DNA from: Bacteroides clarus YIT 12056
Lineage (GTDB): Bacteria > Bacteroidota > Bacteroidia > Bacteroidales > Bacteroidaceae
Assembly (NCBI RefSeq): GCF_900129655.1
Contig: NZ_FQWK01000001.1
Location: forward strand, 62,001-126,000
DNA length: 64,000 nt
Direction of reading: 5' to 3'
Shown in pieces: positions 7,882 through 15,916 of the stretch (positions are counted from its first letter, which is position 1; each line of letters opens with the position of its first letter). Below the pieces are notes generated by a model, which searched no databases, was not told the DNA's origin, and was given only the letters and a program-made list of their open reading frames with translations. Made by a program: the position numbers and the translations under genes.

Positions 7882-9179
7882 AATATTACAGTACCAACAA
7901 ACAAGCCCCCGACGTTACCCTCGAAGAAGCCGTAGTGAAAGGGCTTGCCGCAGACAAAGGGCTTTTCATGCCCTTTACCATCAAACCGTTGCCGCAGGAA
8001 TTCTACGACAGCATCGATACGCTCGGTTTTCAGGAGATAGCTTATCGGGTAGCGGATGCTTTCTTTGGCGAAGATGTTCCGGCAGACACATTGAAGCAGA
8101 TAGTATATGATACATTGAGTTTCGACGTTCCTTTGGTGAAGGTGACGGAAAACATCTACTCCCTCGAATTGTTCCATGGACCCACACTTGCCTTTAAGGA
8201 TGTAGGCGGTCGTTTTATGGCGCGTTTGCTGGGCTATTTCATCAGAAAAGAGGGTAAGAAGCAGGTGAATGTACTGGTTGCCACCTCGGGCGATACGGGC
8301 AGTGCCGTAGCCAATGGTTTCCTCGGCGTGGAAGGTATCCATGTTTATGTGCTTTATCCGAAAGGCAAGGTCAGTGAAATTCAGGAAAAGCAATTCACTA
8401 CACTGGGACAGAATATCACGGCTCTTGAAGTGGACGGTACGTTCGACGACTGTCAGGCATTGGTGAAAGCGGCTTTCATGGACAAGGAACTTAACAGCCG
8501 TCTGCAACTGACCAGCGCCAACTCCATTAATGTGGCGCGTTTCCTGCCGCAGGCTTTCTACTATTTCTATGCTTATGCGCAGTTGAAGCGGGCGGGAAAG
8601 GCCGCTGATGCCGTAATCTGCGTGCCAAGCGGTAACTTCGGTAATATAACGGCAGGTTTGTTCGGCAAACGTATGGGACTGCCGGTGAAGCGTTTCATAG
8701 CATCCAATAACCGTAACGACATATTCTATCAATATTTGCAGACGGGTGCTTATACGCCGCGCCCCAGTATCGCTACGATTGCCAATGCCATGGATGTGGG
8801 CGACCCGAGCAACTTTGCGCGTGTCCTCGACCTCTATGGCGGTAACCATGCGGCTATCTCGGCAGAGATAAGCGGCGCTACTTATACGGACGAACAGATT
8901 GCCGAAACCATGAAAGATGTTTGGAAGAATGAGCGTTATTTGCTCGATCCTCATGGCGCATGCGGTTTCCGTGCATTGCAAGAGGGCTTGCAACCGGGCG
9001 AGACGGGAGTCTTCCTGGAAACGGCTCACCCTGCCAAGTTCAAAGACACGGTGGAGAATATTATCGGTGAAGCGGTACGGATACCGGAGAAGCTGCAAGC
9101 CTTTATGCGTGGCGAAAAGAAAAGTCTGCCCATGTCGAAAGACTTTGCGGACTTCAAGCGTTATTTGATGAGTATCTGA
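7878..9179 (+). CDS. thrC: Threonine synthase
   Basis: This PLP enzyme converts O-phosphohomoserine to threonine, the last step of the pathway. In the 433-residue protein the PLP lysine is K107 in FHGPTLAFKDVGGRF. The phosphate-binding SGDTGSAVANG segment follows near residue 138, and an N-terminal cap (YYSTNKQAPDVTLEEA) is typical of the longer class II enzymes. Its ATG overlaps the stop region of the upstream kinase-like gene by 4 bp, implying translational coupling. It is the last gene of the operon and is followed by a long inverted-repeat element. Length and motifs are normal. Confidence 0.97.
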   Translation: MKYYSTNKQAPDVTLEEAVVKGLAADKGLFMPFTIKPLPQEFYDSIDTLGFQEIAYRVADAFFGEDVPADTLKQIVYDTLSFDVPLVKVTENIYSLELFHGPTLAFKDVGGRFMARLLGYFIRKEGKKQVNVLVATSGDTGSAVANGFLGVEGIHVYVLYPKGKVSEIQEKQFTTLGQNITALEVDGTFDDCQALVKAAFMDKELNSRLQLTSANSINVARFLPQAFYYFYAYAQLKRAGKAADAVICVPSGNFGNITAGLFGKRMGLPVKRFIASNNRNDIFYQYLQTGAYTPRPSIATIANAMDVGDPSNFARVLDLYGGNHAAISAEISGATYTDEQIAETMKDVWKNERYLLDPHGACGFRALQEGLQPGETGVFLETAHPAKFKDTVENIIGEAVRIPEKLQAFMRGEKKSLPMSKDFADFKRYLMSI

Positions 9180-9213
9180 TTACTCACTCTTTCTAATAAG
9201 ATGGCGATACGCC

Positions 9214-9342
9214 AAAACGAGTATTAGTTCTCATCCCGTCATTCGGAACGAAGTGAAGAATCCCTTCTCCTTGCATACAAGAGAGGGAATTCTTCGCCGC
9301 AAGGTTCCTCTGAATGACGGGATGAGAACTAATACTCGTTTT
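9214..9342. repeat. 129-bp inverted-repeat element with 31-bp perfect ends
   Basis: The outer 31 nt (9214-9244) recur perfectly in inverted orientation at 9312-9342. Inside, looser complementarity continues through GAAGTGAAGAATCCC and its partner GGGAATTCTTCGCC. The inner part resembles the CATTCNGAACGAAGTGAAG repeat seen in many Bacteroidetes genomes, as far as I recall. The element fills the gap between thrC and the convergent toxin gene, and its right end overlaps the toxin stop codon (9341-9343). It could act as a bidirectional terminator or be a non-autonomous mobile element. Confidence 0.8.
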
Positions 9343-9661
9343 AACACTTTGGGTTTTCTTTAAGAATGGTCTTTATCTTTCCGGCTTTGTGGCTGTTGTT
9401 CCAGAGCACCAGTACTTCTATTTTCAGAAGGCTGTGGCGGTAGAATAGCGTATAGTCGGGGTGGGGAGTGATATATCGTATATTATCCGCTTCCGTGGCT
9501 TGTCCGATAAAAGGATTTAGAGTAATGCGGTGGAGCGCATTTTGAAAGAGCGAATATATGACCTTTCCCTGCTCTTTATTCCCGTGCTTTTGCAGGGAGG
9601 ACAGCAACAGATTTCTGAGCTCTTCTTTGGCGAGTGGCGACCAATTTATTTGTTTAACCAT
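9341..9661 (-). CDS. RelE/ParE-family toxin
   Basis: The 106-residue basic protein begins MVKQINWSPLAKEELRNLL, the standard opening of the RelE/ParE fold. A central segment NPFIGQATEADNIRYI and an RxxxxPHPDYTLFYR-like strand follow. The C-terminal strand LKIEVLVLWNNSHKAGK matches the family's final beta strands. It would act either as a ribosome-dependent nuclease or as a gyrase poison; sequence alone does not decide. Its ATG lies within the end of an upstream 55-codon frame, so the two are translationally coupled like an antitoxin-toxin pair. The stop codon falls inside the terminal repeat of the neighbouring inverted-repeat element. Confidence 0.8.
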   Translation of the reverse strand: MVKQINWSPLAKEELRNLLLSSLQKHGNKEQGKVIYSLFQNALHRITLNPFIGQATEADNIRYITPHPDYTLFYRHSLLKIEVLVLWNNSHKAGKIKTILKENPKC

Positions 9662-9813
9662 GACTCAGCCTCCTTATTGATGGTTATATTTTCTTGTCCT
9701 TCTCCGTTCTCCAGTTGCCGGCAGGCGGTTTGAATGTCTTGGCGTAAGCGGGTGGAGAACACGAGTACCTGTTTGGCGGGTTGTGACGTTTGTTTCGGTT
9801 CTGTTTCTTTCAT
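9646..9813 (-). CDS. Putative antitoxin, 55 residues
   Basis: A short frame starts at the ATG at 9813, has an AGGAGA ribosome site upstream, and ends in TAA at 9646-9648, overlapping the toxin start by 16 nt. The product begins MKETEPKQTSQPAKQVLVFS and ends KEAESWLNK. It is small and hydrophilic, with no DNA-binding motif I recognise. It may form a strand plus helix that wraps the toxin, as antitoxin C-terminal halves do. The call rests on size, gene order and overlap. Confidence 0.65.
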   Translation of the reverse strand: MKETEPKQTSQPAKQVLVFSTRLRQDIQTACRQLENGEGQENITINKEAESWLNK

Positions 9814-9941
9814 TTTTCAGTCTCCTGTTTCCCTTAAAACGTTGTAAAGTTATGAATTGTTTAAGATAAGGCTCCGCTTGTTTCCGAACATTTTCCGGTA
9901 CCGTACGTTCTCAATACCTCAAACTCAATGTAGATAGTCTC

Positions 9942-10883
9942 ATGAAAGATAAAAAGCTGGAAGCCAATCTCAGTATGGTTGCATCCCGTGTCATGGCGGG
10001 TCTGAACATGAACGGATTGAAGTATTTGTTGCCTTTGTGGTTGGGAGCTTTAACGGGTGTCACCATACGGTGCGTGTTTGCGGCGGTGGCTTTTTGGGTG
10101 ACGGGATGCTTCATAAAAGAAGCGGCGGTTACAAAAAAACAACGCCTCATGCTGTTCTGCCTGGGAGCGTTCGGGCTTTACGGATTTATGTTCTGCTATC
10201 TGCTGGGCATCAGCAAAACCACTCCGGTGTCGAGTGCCATATTCAATTCGATGCAGCCTATCTGGGTGTTTCTTATTTCGGTATTCTTTCTGCATGAGAA
10301 AGCTACGGTGATGAAGATTATCGGTATCGCTTTGGGTTTTGGCGGTGCGATGCTGTGTATCCTGACGCAGGGCAGCGATGATTTGGCACACGATGCGTTC
10401 ACCGGCAATCTGCTTTGTATGATTAGCTCGTTTGTTTTTGCGATTTACCTGATTGTGAGCAAGAAGTTGTTGGAGAAGGTAGGAGTAGTGACGATGATGA
10501 AATACATCTTTGGCGGTGCGGCTGTTTCCGGAATAATCGTTTCATCCGTGATGGGGTGGGATGCGCTGATGTTTACAGATGCCTGGAGAGGCGAGTGGCA
10601 CTGGACGGCATGGGCGGTACTTGCGTTTGTGCTTATTTTCCCTACTTATCTCAGCTATTTTCTGGTTCCTATCGGATTGAAGTACCTGAAGACTACCGTT
10701 GTCGCTATTTACAGTTATCTGATATTGGTAGTGACCACGGTTGTCTCCCTTGCTTTGGGACAAGACCGGTTCAGTTGGACGCAGGCCGTCGCCATTGCCA
10801 TGATTTGTATCAGCGTGTACTTTGTGGAAGTGGCTGAGGGAAATTCAAAAAGACCAAATACTCCCCTTCAGCCTCAATCGTAA
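9942..10883 (+). CDS. EamA/DMT-family transporter
   Basis: The 313-residue integral membrane protein has about ten hydrophobic segments and two EamA repeats. The first half includes FCYLLGISKTTPVSSAIFNSMQPIWVFL, split here by the usual short loops. The second half includes PTYLSYFLVPIGLKYLKTT followed by IYSYLILVVTT. Members export amino acids, drugs or metabolites; no substrate can be inferred here. The start at 9942 gives the common short cytoplasmic N-terminus (MKDKKLEANLSMV). The gene converges on the thiamine pyrophosphokinase gene, and the two coding regions overlap by 74 bp (10810-10883). Confidence 0.9.
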   Translation: MKDKKLEANLSMVASRVMAGLNMNGLKYLLPLWLGALTGVTIRCVFAAVAFWVTGCFIKEAAVTKKQRLMLFCLGAFGLYGFMFCYLLGISKTTPVSSAIFNSMQPIWVFLISVFFLHEKATVMKIIGIALGFGGAMLCILTQGSDDLAHDAFTGNLLCMISSFVFAIYLIVSKKLLEKVGVVTMMKYIFGGAAVSGIIVSSVMGWDALMFTDAWRGEWHWTAWAVLAFVLIFPTYLSYFLVPIGLKYLKTTVVAIYSYLILVVTTVVSLALGQDRFSWTQAVAIAMICISVYFVEVAEGNSKRPNTPLQPQS

Positions 10884-11445
10884 ATTCTGTCCCGGTACAT
10901 TCGTTGAGAGTGCCCTGCCACCAGTTGGTGAAGTCGCTGAGAGGATATACCAAACCAAGCCCATGCAGGTTGCGGGCATTGAAGTTGATGATGGATACTT
11001 GCTGCCCCGGCTGGCAGGCAAAGGTACGTGTGTCCCGGCAAGGGATAAAGACGCCATGGTCTGTGTAGGTACGAACATCGGCTCCTGCACGCATATAGTC
11101 CATGAGCAGGCTGATGTTTCCCAAGGTGTGGTCTTCGCGTTTGCCGGTGGCGCCTACGATGGCTATCCGGCGTTTGCCTTGTGATAACAGATAGTTGACG
11201 GCTTTCGTCTGGTCGTTCGTATCTTGTTCGGAAATGCGGTGGAGCAGATATCCGTACTTCTTGCGATTCTCCTCGCTGATGGAGTCGCCGTCACCTATAA
11301 TAAGATTGGGGATATGTCCGTTCCGGATATATTCGTCCGCGCCGCCGTCGCAGCAGATTACGTAGGGAGCGTCCGCCAATATTTGTAAAGGCGGGGCGGC
11401 GGCAGGGTATTCTCCGTTGGCTAAAACTACAGCATCCACTTTCAT
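10810..11445 (-). CDS. Thiamine pyrophosphokinase
   Basis: This 211-residue enzyme transfers pyrophosphate from ATP to thiamine. The catalytic region includes CCDGGADEYI near residue 34 and IIGDGDSIS near 49, followed by the thiamine-site segment EQDTNDQTKAVNYL near 73 and GATGKREDHTLGN near 98. A beta-rich thiamine-binding domain follows (about 135-205). It is the last gene of a TonB receptor - PnuC-family permease - kinase operon under a TPP riboswitch. The set therefore imports thiamine and traps it as TPP. Its 3' end overlaps the convergent transporter gene by 74 bp. Confidence 0.95.
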   Translation of the reverse strand: MKVDAVVLANGEYPAAAPPLQILADAPYVICCDGGADEYIRNGHIPNLIIGDGDSISEENRKKYGYLLHRISEQDTNDQTKAVNYLLSQGKRRIAIVGATGKREDHTLGNISLLMDYMRAGADVRTYTDHGVFIPCRDTRTFACQPGQQVSIINFNARNLHGLGLVYPLSDFTNWWQGTLNECTGTEFTIEAEGEYLVFLNFPQPLPQSTR

Positions 11446-11476
11446 AGTCGATAATTGATAAATCGGAATTTATAAA

Positions 11477-12094
11477 TCATAAATCAGCCTCTTGCTTCAC
11501 CATCTTCTTCCATTTGAAGTAGCCAAAGATAGCGATTATTGTGTAAAGGCCGTATAGTGCGGCGGTAAAATCAAGTCCTTTATAAATGTACAGACCTGTG
11601 CTTACAGCGTCTACGCCTATCCATGCCCACCATTGCTCCACGTATTTGCGTGCCAGCATCCACATGCCGACAATGCTGAGCGCGGTGGTAAAGGAGTCAA
11701 GCCACGGAACATTGCTGTCTGTAAAGTTGATAAGTATCCAGGCAATGCCCGCAAGAGTGACGGCAAATACCGCAACGAGCGGTAGCAGATACCGCAGCGG
11801 CATGCGGGTGATGGGTAACTCCTGTTGCCGGTTTTCCGCTTCCGAGGCTTTTCTTTTCAGGATGGTACGCCGCAGGAATGCTCCGTACTTCCACATCGTC
11901 CAGCCGTATATGGCGGCTCCGAGATAGTAGATGTTGATGCCGAAATCCGCGTACAGCCCCGCGTTGTAGTACACGAAGATGTAGATGGCGGGCATGATGA
12001 TGCCCGCTATCCAAAGATAGATGCTTGCCCGATATTCCAGCCAGAGGTAGAGAAGTCCGACAAGTGTTCCGATAATTTCGAGTGTCTGCTCCAT
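11477..12094 (-). CDS. pnuT: PnuC-family thiamine permease (PnuT)
   Basis: The 205-residue inner-membrane protein has about seven hydrophobic helices and PnuC signatures: YLWLEYRASIYLW near the N-terminus, GINIYYLGAAIYGWTMW, and the C-terminal WWAWIGVDAVSTGLYIYKGL. PnuC relatives take up nicotinamide riboside or thiamine by facilitated diffusion. Position under a TPP riboswitch, between a TonB receptor and thiamine pyrophosphokinase, points to thiamine. I start at the ATG at 12094; an in-frame TTG two codons earlier is less likely. The gap to the receptor stop is 8 nt, and 31 nt separate it from the kinase. Confidence 0.9.
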   Translation of the reverse strand: MEQTLEIIGTLVGLLYLWLEYRASIYLWIAGIIMPAIYIFVYYNAGLYADFGINIYYLGAAIYGWTMWKYGAFLRRTILKRKASEAENRQQELPITRMPLRYLLPLVAVFAVTLAGIAWILINFTDSNVPWLDSFTTALSIVGMWMLARKYVEQWWAWIGVDAVSTGLYIYKGLDFTAALYGLYTIIAIFGYFKWKKMVKQEADL

Positions 12095-12102
12095 AATCAA
12101 GT

Positions 12103-14337
12103 TCAGAAACGCAAAGAGATATGTCCTAATACATTGGTACCGGCCTGCGCCGCATATCCTGCATAATTGTAGCGTACTTTCTGCCCGCCCTCGTAATAGA
12201 AACCGCTGCCTGCGTAGCCGTTGTTTTCGTACTCTTCATTGAAGAGGTTGTAGACGGTACAGCCTATGGTTACCGACTTTATTTTGGGTAACGTAAACGT
12301 GTATGATAAGTTCAGGTTGCTGACGAAATAGGCATCCAGAATATGGTCTTTACAGTCCAGGTTGCTCATGTATTGCTTGCTGACGTATTGTGATTGCAAA
12401 GCTGCTTCAAAGCCTTTGTAAGTATAGCCGAAGCGGTTGTTCAGCAGGAAGTCGGGAGAGAAGGCGATGTGAGTGTCGCCCAGATAGGTGCTCCACTTTT
12501 CGCCCGCCGGGTCTTCGTTCTCGTAAAGGGTTTCGGTGAAGTTCTCTACGCGGTTACGGCTCAAAGTGGCGTTGATGTCCCATTGGAAGCCGTAAGGCAG
12601 CTTTAAGCCTGCCATCAGTTCGATACCCATGCGATAGCTGTCGGGCACATTGGCGGCTACGGCTTCACCGATTTCATTCAGTTCGCCGGTCAGCACCAAC
12701 TGGTCTTTGTAATCCATGTAGTATAGGTTGGCACCGAATGTCAGCCATGAATCGGCAAAGGTGTAACCCAGCTCGTAGTCGAACAAACGCTCTGCTTTGG
12801 GATGCTCGGTGAACTTGCCGTCCGTATAGTTGTTGCGCGTCGGCTCTTTGTGGGCTACGCTGAACGAACCGTATATCCGGTTGTTACGGTTGAGCTGCCA
12901 CGACAGTCCGGCTTTGGGATTGAAGAAGTCGAACTTCTCGTGAATGGCGAGTTGCTGCAAGCCGTCATTGGTAACGCTGTTCCACTTGTCGTTCTGTCCA
13001 TACATCTTATAAGAGATGTGGCGGTACTGCAAATCCGCATAGACATTGAGACCGTTGCGCAACTCGTAGTCGGCTTTCAGGTAGAGGTTACCGTCATTCT
13101 TGGTGGCATTGTTGCGGTAGTAGTCTTTGTCGGGGTCGAGGTTGCCGATGTAGTTCTTCACCCACAACACTTTGCCGAAGTGGTCGCCGTCATAGCGGTT
13201 CAGCCCGCCGCCGAGGGATGCGTGAAGGCGGTCACCCTTATAATTAACGGAGAAGATACCGCCGCCGAAGCGGTTGTCCATTGCTTTTTTGCGGATAAGG
13301 TCGCTCTCGTTTACGGTTTCACCGTCGTGTTCGTACGGAAGCAGGCCGTATTCCACCAGCTCGCGTCCGTCTTTGTACTCTTGATAGTAGCCGTCTCCTT
13401 TGGTGTAGTGCAGACCTGCGTTTACATTCCAGGCGGAAGTGAAGTTGTGGTTGAAAAGCAGCTGATAATTCTTCTGTACGTAATTGTCAGTCTGGTCTTC
13501 GTAGAAGTGGTCTATGCCGTTGTCGTCGGTGTACATATACCCGCAGGAGTTGTAGCGGCGGCCGTATTTTTCCATTTCTTCTTTGCTGGCGTAATTCCAG
13601 GCATGGTAAGTGCGTTCTTTACCGCCGAACGTTATCAGTTTGACAGAGGTGTTGTCGTTGTAATACCCGCCTTGCAGGTAGTAAGAGTTCAGCCCGACCG
13701 ATGCGCGGTCGATATATCCGTCCGAACTGATATTGGACAGGCGGGCGTCGAAAGACCAATGCCCGTTGATAAGTCCCGTACCCGCTTTTACCGTTTCTTT
13801 GTGCGTATTGAACGAGCCGTACGAACCGTTCAGCTCGGCATACGGTTTCAGCGAGAAGTCTCCGGTCTGCATGTTGATGCTGGCTCCGAAAGCTCCTGCG
13901 CCATTGGTGGAAGTTCCTGCGCCGCGTTGTATCTGCATGTCTTTGACGGACGATGCGAAGTCGGGCAGGTTCACCCAGAATACATTATGGCTTTCGGCAT
14001 CGTTGATGGGAATGCCGTTAGCGGTGACGTTAATGCGGGTTCCGTCTGTGCCGCGAACTCTTAACGTAGTGTAGCCGATACCGGCTCCGGCATCGCTGGT
14101 GGTGATGGCGGAAGGTGTCATGCTCAACAGATACGGCAAGTCCTGACCGAAGTTCTGCTTTTTAAGTTGTTCTTTGTTGATGTTGGTAAACGCCATCGGA
14201 GTGGTTCCTGTGGCACGTGTGGAGATAATCTCTACCTCCTGCAAGTCTATCACTCGCAGACTGTCTTTTTCCTTTGTCTGTGCACAGACATTCAGCGCTG
14301 CCATAAACAGACATGCCGCCATTGCATACTTTCTCAT
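12103..14337 (-). CDS. TonB-dependent outer-membrane thiamine receptor
   Basis: The 744-residue protein has a signal peptide (MRKYAMAACLFMAALNVCA). A TonB-box-like start (VIDLQEVEIISTRA) and a plug domain with TPSAITTSDAGAGIGYTTLR and IQRGAGTSTNGAGAF follow, and then a 22-strand barrel ends in a terminal phenylalanine (HISLRF). It lacks the extra N-terminal domain and SusD partner of SusC proteins. As first gene after a TPP riboswitch, with a PnuC-type permease and thiamine pyrophosphokinase, it is the thiamine or TPP receptor known as OMR1 in comparative studies of Bacteroidetes. I chose the ATG at 14337 over an in-frame TTG two codons upstream. Confidence 0.93.
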   Translation of the reverse strand: MRKYAMAACLFMAALNVCAQTKEKDSLRVIDLQEVEIISTRATGTTPMAFTNINKEQLKKQNFGQDLPYLLSMTPSAITTSDAGAGIGYTTLRVRGTDGTRINVTANGIPINDAESHNVFWVNLPDFASSVKDMQIQRGAGTSTNGAGAFGASINMQTGDFSLKPYAELNGSYGSFNTHKETVKAGTGLINGHWSFDARLSNISSDGYIDRASVGLNSYYLQGGYYNDNTSVKLITFGGKERTYHAWNYASKEEMEKYGRRYNSCGYMYTDDNGIDHFYEDQTDNYVQKNYQLLFNHNFTSAWNVNAGLHYTKGDGYYQEYKDGRELVEYGLLPYEHDGETVNESDLIRKKAMDNRFGGGIFSVNYKGDRLHASLGGGLNRYDGDHFGKVLWVKNYIGNLDPDKDYYRNNATKNDGNLYLKADYELRNGLNVYADLQYRHISYKMYGQNDKWNSVTNDGLQQLAIHEKFDFFNPKAGLSWQLNRNNRIYGSFSVAHKEPTRNNYTDGKFTEHPKAERLFDYELGYTFADSWLTFGANLYYMDYKDQLVLTGELNEIGEAVAANVPDSYRMGIELMAGLKLPYGFQWDINATLSRNRVENFTETLYENEDPAGEKWSTYLGDTHIAFSPDFLLNNRFGYTYKGFEAALQSQYVSKQYMSNLDCKDHILDAYFVSNLNLSYTFTLPKIKSVTIGCTVYNLFNEEYENNGYAGSGFYYEGGQKVRYNYAGYAAQAGTNVLGHISLRF

Positions 14338-14370
14338 TTGCAATTTAAACTATTAAAGATGAATACAGAA

Positions 14371-14463
14371 AAGGGGAACTTTTCTTCTTTTCCCTCCGCC
14401 GGCACTACCCGGATCAGGTCAATGGGTATGTTCTCAGCCCGTCATATTAGGGCACCCCTTAGT
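14371..14463 (-). promoter_or_regulatory. TPP riboswitch (THI element)
   Basis: On the minus strand the sequence runs AAGGGGTGCCC, CGGGCTGAGAACATACCC, TTGACCTGATCCGGGTAGTG and CCGGCGGAGGGAAAAG. These are the conserved CUGAGA and CCUGAUC...GG...CCGGCG...GGGA segments of the thiamine pyrophosphate aptamer. The AAGGGG at the 5' side can pair with CCCCTT near 14371-14376 to close stem P1. The aptamer ends about 35 nt before the receptor ATG, so control of translation start or early termination are both possible. TPP binding should repress the operon. Confidence 0.96.
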
Positions 14464-14475
14464 TGAAATCGGGTG

Positions 14476-14507
14476 CAAAAGTATCTCTTTTGGCCGAAAG
14501 GTACAAA
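14476..14507 (-). promoter_or_regulatory. Thiamine operon promoter
   Basis: On the minus strand a TTTG (14507-14504) is followed after 20 nt by TACTTTTG (14483-14476), a good Bacteroides -33/-7 pair. Transcription would start just upstream of the riboswitch aptamer, as required. Confidence 0.65.
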
Positions 14508-14536
14508 TAATGTGAACGGAAAATAGATTTATTTGT

Positions 14537-14544
14537 TAATTTTG
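14537..14544 (+). promoter_or_regulatory. mscS promoter -7 box
   Basis: TAATTTTG matches TAnnTTTG and lies 30 nt before the ATG at 14575. It is divergent from the thiamine promoter. Confidence 0.5.
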
Positions 14545-14574
14545 CATTCAGTAATTTATAAACTATAAATCATT

Positions 14575-15444
14575 ATGTTATCATCTTTATTAATGGCGGT
14601 GTTTGTCGTCCAGGCTTCTGAAGAGGGCTTCAGCAAACTTCAGATTTTTATGCAGCAACTGATAGACTGGGGAGTGGGAGCCGGCGGCCGTATCATAGGA
14701 GCGGCTATCATCTTTGTGGTGGGACGTTTCCTTATTTCTTTCATCAAAAAGCTGGTGTCCAAACTTCTTGTGAAGCGGAATATCGATGCAAGTATTCAGA
14801 GCTTCGTCAAGAGCCTTGTGAACATACTGCTGACAATTCTGCTGATTATAGCCGTTATCGGTAAGTTGGGGGTCGAGACGACTTCGTTTGCCGCTTTGCT
14901 GGCGTCTGCCGGTGTGGCGATAGGTATGGCGCTGTCCGGTAATCTGCAGAATTTTGCCGGCGGACTTATCGTTTTGTTATTCCGTCCGTTCAAGGTGGGC
15001 GACTGGATTGAAAGTCAGGGTGTATCCGGTACGGTGCGCGAAATCCAGATATTCCATACCATCCTTACTACGTCCGACAATAAGGTGATTTATATTCCCA
15101 ACGGCGCTTTAAGCAGTGGAACCGTGATTAATTACAGTCGGGAAGACACCCGTCGCGTGGAATGGATTATCGGTGTGGAGTACGGCGAGAATTACGACAA
15201 GGTGGAAAGTACCGTGCGCCGTGTACTTGCGGCAGACAGCCGCGTATTGGATACTCCGGAACCTTTTGTGGCCCTGCATGCTTTGGATGCCAGCAGCGTG
15301 AACGTCGTTATCCGTGTTTGGGTGAAGAGCAGTGATTACTGGGGAGTTTATTTTGATATGAACAAGACCATTTATACTGTATTCAACGAGGAAGGAATCG
15401 GTTTCCCGTTCCCGCAGTTGACGGTACATCAGGCAAAGGATTGA
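14575..15444 (+). CDS. Small-conductance mechanosensitive channel (MscS family)
   Basis: The 289-residue inner-membrane channel opens under membrane tension to release solutes after osmotic downshock. Three N-terminal hydrophobic helices are visible (about 20-45, 65-90 and 95-125). The pore helix and following beta domain carry the family core ASAGVAIGMALSGNLQNFAGG, then LLFRPFKVGDWIE and IFHTILTTSDNKVIYIPNG. Size and layout equal the E. coli MscS type. It is probably monocistronic: its own -7 box precedes it and a strong hairpin follows the stop. Confidence 0.96.
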   Translation: MLSSLLMAVFVVQASEEGFSKLQIFMQQLIDWGVGAGGRIIGAAIIFVVGRFLISFIKKLVSKLLVKRNIDASIQSFVKSLVNILLTILLIIAVIGKLGVETTSFAALLASAGVAIGMALSGNLQNFAGGLIVLLFRPFKVGDWIESQGVSGTVREIQIFHTILTTSDNKVIYIPNGALSSGTVINYSREDTRRVEWIIGVEYGENYDKVESTVRRVLAADSRVLDTPEPFVALHALDASSVNVVIRVWVKSSDYWGVYFDMNKTIYTVFNEEGIGFPFPQLTVHQAKD

Positions 15445-15471
15445 TAAGGAATCCGAATACGGAAGAAATAT

Positions 15472-15519
15472 GATACAAAAAGGAAGCTGCATTTTTTGAT
15501 GCAGCTTCCTTTTTGTATC
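15472..15519. terminator. Bidirectional terminator hairpin
   Basis: A perfect 21-bp inverted repeat (15472-15492 and 15499-15519) with a 6-nt TTTTTG loop. The lower stem carries A5 and T5 runs, so either strand ends in a T tract. It lies between convergent genes, mscS and the 82-residue gene. Confidence 0.9.
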
Positions 15520-15536
15520 GATGTACATACATTGTT

Positions 15537-15785
15537 TTACATTTCGTATACTCCGAGTTCTTCTTCCACTTCTTCGCAAATATTTTGCTCAAGATGGAGC
15601 AAACGATTTATTTCCCTTCGTTTGTCCAAGTCGGTGAAATAGCTCTCTACTACTGCATACAGATTGAATCCTGTTGTGGACCCTGCGGCCAGCTCCAATG
15701 ACTCAACCAGCTGCTCTACTGCCCGGTGAATGCGTTTCTTGTCAATGAAATGCAATTCATTACTATGAATCAAGTTTTTTTCCAT
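15537..15785 (-). CDS. Small acidic protein of unknown function
   Basis: I do not recognise this 82-residue protein. It starts MEKNLIHSNELHFIDKKRIH and ends in an acidic tail (CEEVEEELGVYEM). No signal peptide, membrane segment or metal motif is visible; most of it should be helical. Its ATG at 15785 is not overlapped by another gene, and the shared terminator just beyond its stop supports it as a real transcription unit. Function is unknown. Confidence 0.65.
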   Translation of the reverse strand: MEKNLIHSNELHFIDKKRIHRAVEQLVESLELAAGSTTGFNLYAVVESYFTDLDKRREINRLLHLEQNICEEVEEELGVYEM

Positions 15786-15886
15786 GATGGTTGCTTCTTT
15801 AAGTTAGTATGGTTATAACGTTCCGTCGGGTAAGTTAGTTCATGCGGAATGCGGTACGGGAGAATTTGTTATGTCGCTTTTATTTT

Positions 15887-15894
15887 TATATTTG
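15887..15894 (+). promoter_or_regulatory. -7 box of the 15917 gene
   Basis: TATATTTG with a TTTG 18 nt upstream (15865-15868) makes a good -33/-7 pair. Transcription from here supports the ATG at 15917 over the in-frame ATG at 15842, which would lie upstream of the promoter. Confidence 0.6.
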
Positions 15895-15916
15895 CAGGAA
15901 AATACAAATTGAAGCG

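Noticed and set aside
7827-9098. 423-codon minus-strand open frame across thrC
   Set aside because: It mirrors thrC codon usage and has no start signal or recognisable protein features.
12802-14064. 420-codon plus-strand open frame opposite the TonB receptor
   Set aside because: Valine/alanine-rich shadow of the receptor gene; no promoter, ribosome site or known domain.
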